Source: Actinomycetota bacterium
GTDB taxonomy: Bacteria > Actinomycetota > Actinomycetes > Actinomycetales > Dermatophilaceae
Assembly (NCBI GenBank): GCA_020161815.1
Contig: JAIUOP010000001.1
Span: 372,001 to 436,000 of the forward strand
Reading direction: 5' to 3'
DNA length: 64,000 nt
The position numbers and the translations under genes were made by a program. Of the stretch, positions 63,573-64,000 are shown in pieces (positions within the stretch are counted from its first letter, which is position 1; each line of letters opens with the position of its first letter). Below the pieces are notes generated by a model. That model made no database searches. It was given only the letters and a program-made list of their open reading frames with translations, and was not told the origin of the DNA.

Positions 63573-64000
63573 TCACCGTCGGAGGTGACCCGCCCGATCG
63601 TATGCCGCGAACGTCGCCTCCGCGCAAGCGGACCAGGTGTACCGGTCCGCCCATGCCCTCCGAGAGGCCGGCGTGCCGACCGGCGTCGTCACGACCGCGC
63701 TGATGCCGGCCGCGAGCGCCTCGACGTCGAAGGGGTCGACGAAGCTCGCCTGCTCGCCCAGGACCTCGCGCAGCACCGGGATGTCACTGGCCATGACCGG
63801 AACGCCGCACGCGAGGGCCTCCAGGGGCGGCAGGCCGAAACCCTCGTCGAGGGAGGGGAAGAGCAGCGCGCGTGCGCCGGCGACGACGGCCCGCAGGTCG
63901 GCCCATGGCAGGTGCCCCGGCAGCACGACGCGACCCGAAGGCACTCCCGCGGTGTCGAGCGCCTCGCCCCAGCCGGCGCCTCCGACGAGCACCAGCTGGG
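63573..64000 (-). CDS. GT4-family glycosyltransferase, truncated by window end
   Basis: Only the C-terminal ~140 residues are in the window; the frame runs off the right edge. LVGGAGWGEALD, VVLPGHLPWADLRAVVAGAR, LLFPSLDEGFGLPPLEALAC (donor site EGFGLPxLEA) and PVMASDIPVLREVLGEQASF are typical of the GT4 mannosyltransferase-like group. Convergent with wzt, 37 bases apart. A further member of the surface glycan cluster. Confidence 0.9.
   Translation of the reverse strand, partial: QLVLVGGAGWGEALDTAGVPSGRVVLPGHLPWADLRAVVAGARALLFPSLDEGFGLPPLEALACGVPVMASDIPVLREVLGEQASFVDPFDVEALAAGISAVVTTPVGTPASRRAWADRYTWSACAEATFAAYDRAGHLRR

Overview
The window looks like chromosomal DNA from a high-G+C actinobacterium, probably of the Intrasporangiaceae/Janibacter-Knoellia type. 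Evidence: very GC-rich codon use, the PerM/DUF6350-purN-purH and folD-DUF3017-mdh neighbourhoods, monomeric isocitrate dehydrogenase, an acyl-CoA carboxylase beta/epsilon pair, a class III adenylate cyclase, an F420-type oxidoreductase, LytR-CpsA-Psr and ABC-2 glycan export genes, and many leaderless-type promoters. The genus is inference.

Layout. 1-7704: end of a PerM-like membrane protein, then a surface-glycan island (four glycosyltransferase or partner genes, a flippase-like protein, a DUF2142 membrane protein) in which purN lies on the minus strand. 7938-10238: a LysM gene broken by an in-frame amber codon, then purH behind a ZTP riboswitch preceded by a second, degenerate aptamer-like copy. 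10355-32508: a 22-kb catabolic block in four transcription units: ring-opening amidohydrolase + carbamate kinase; hydantoinase A/B + class III CoA-transferase + fused carboxyltransferase; a molybdenum hydroxylase (medium, small, large subunits) + CoxG-like protein + nitrilase-family amidase; a uracil/xanthine-type permease; then a PucR regulator divergent from DUF2877-fdrA-DUF1116. 32550-34909: folD, DUF3017, mdh. 34998-39077: a RgpF-like protein and monomeric isocitrate dehydrogenase. 39152-45273: phosphatase, acyl-CoA carboxylase, birA, adenylate cyclase and a two-component system. 45284-49046: gtrA, purK-purE, rph-rdgB. 49080-55182: CoA-binding protein, an unrecognised two-TM protein with a Nudix-like box, a luciferase-like oxidoreductase, an AbiEi/DUF559-type gene bracketed by 46-bp direct repeats, acyl-CoA dehydrogenase. 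55283-64000: LCP protein, five glycosyltransferases and a Wzm/Wzt exporter.

How the genes could work together. The catabolic block reads as import and oxidation of a cyclic ureide or pyrimidine, ring opening, release of a carbamoyl group and its phosphorolysis to carbamoyl phosphate (FdrA/DUF1116/DUF2877), and ATP recovery by carbamate kinase; the remaining acid would go through a CoA-ester and a biotin-independent-looking carboxyltransferase. Uracil -> barbiturate -> ureidomalonate -> malonate is the best fitting substrate line, but this is a hypothesis. The block sits between purH and folD, which I expect to be close together in relatives. The two ends of the window belong to cell-surface polysaccharide synthesis and export.

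No gene-free stretch exceeds 300 bases. No tRNA, rRNA, CRISPR array, insertion sequence or prophage gene was seen. A short motif, GTATGCCG, is strikingly iterated across the window.
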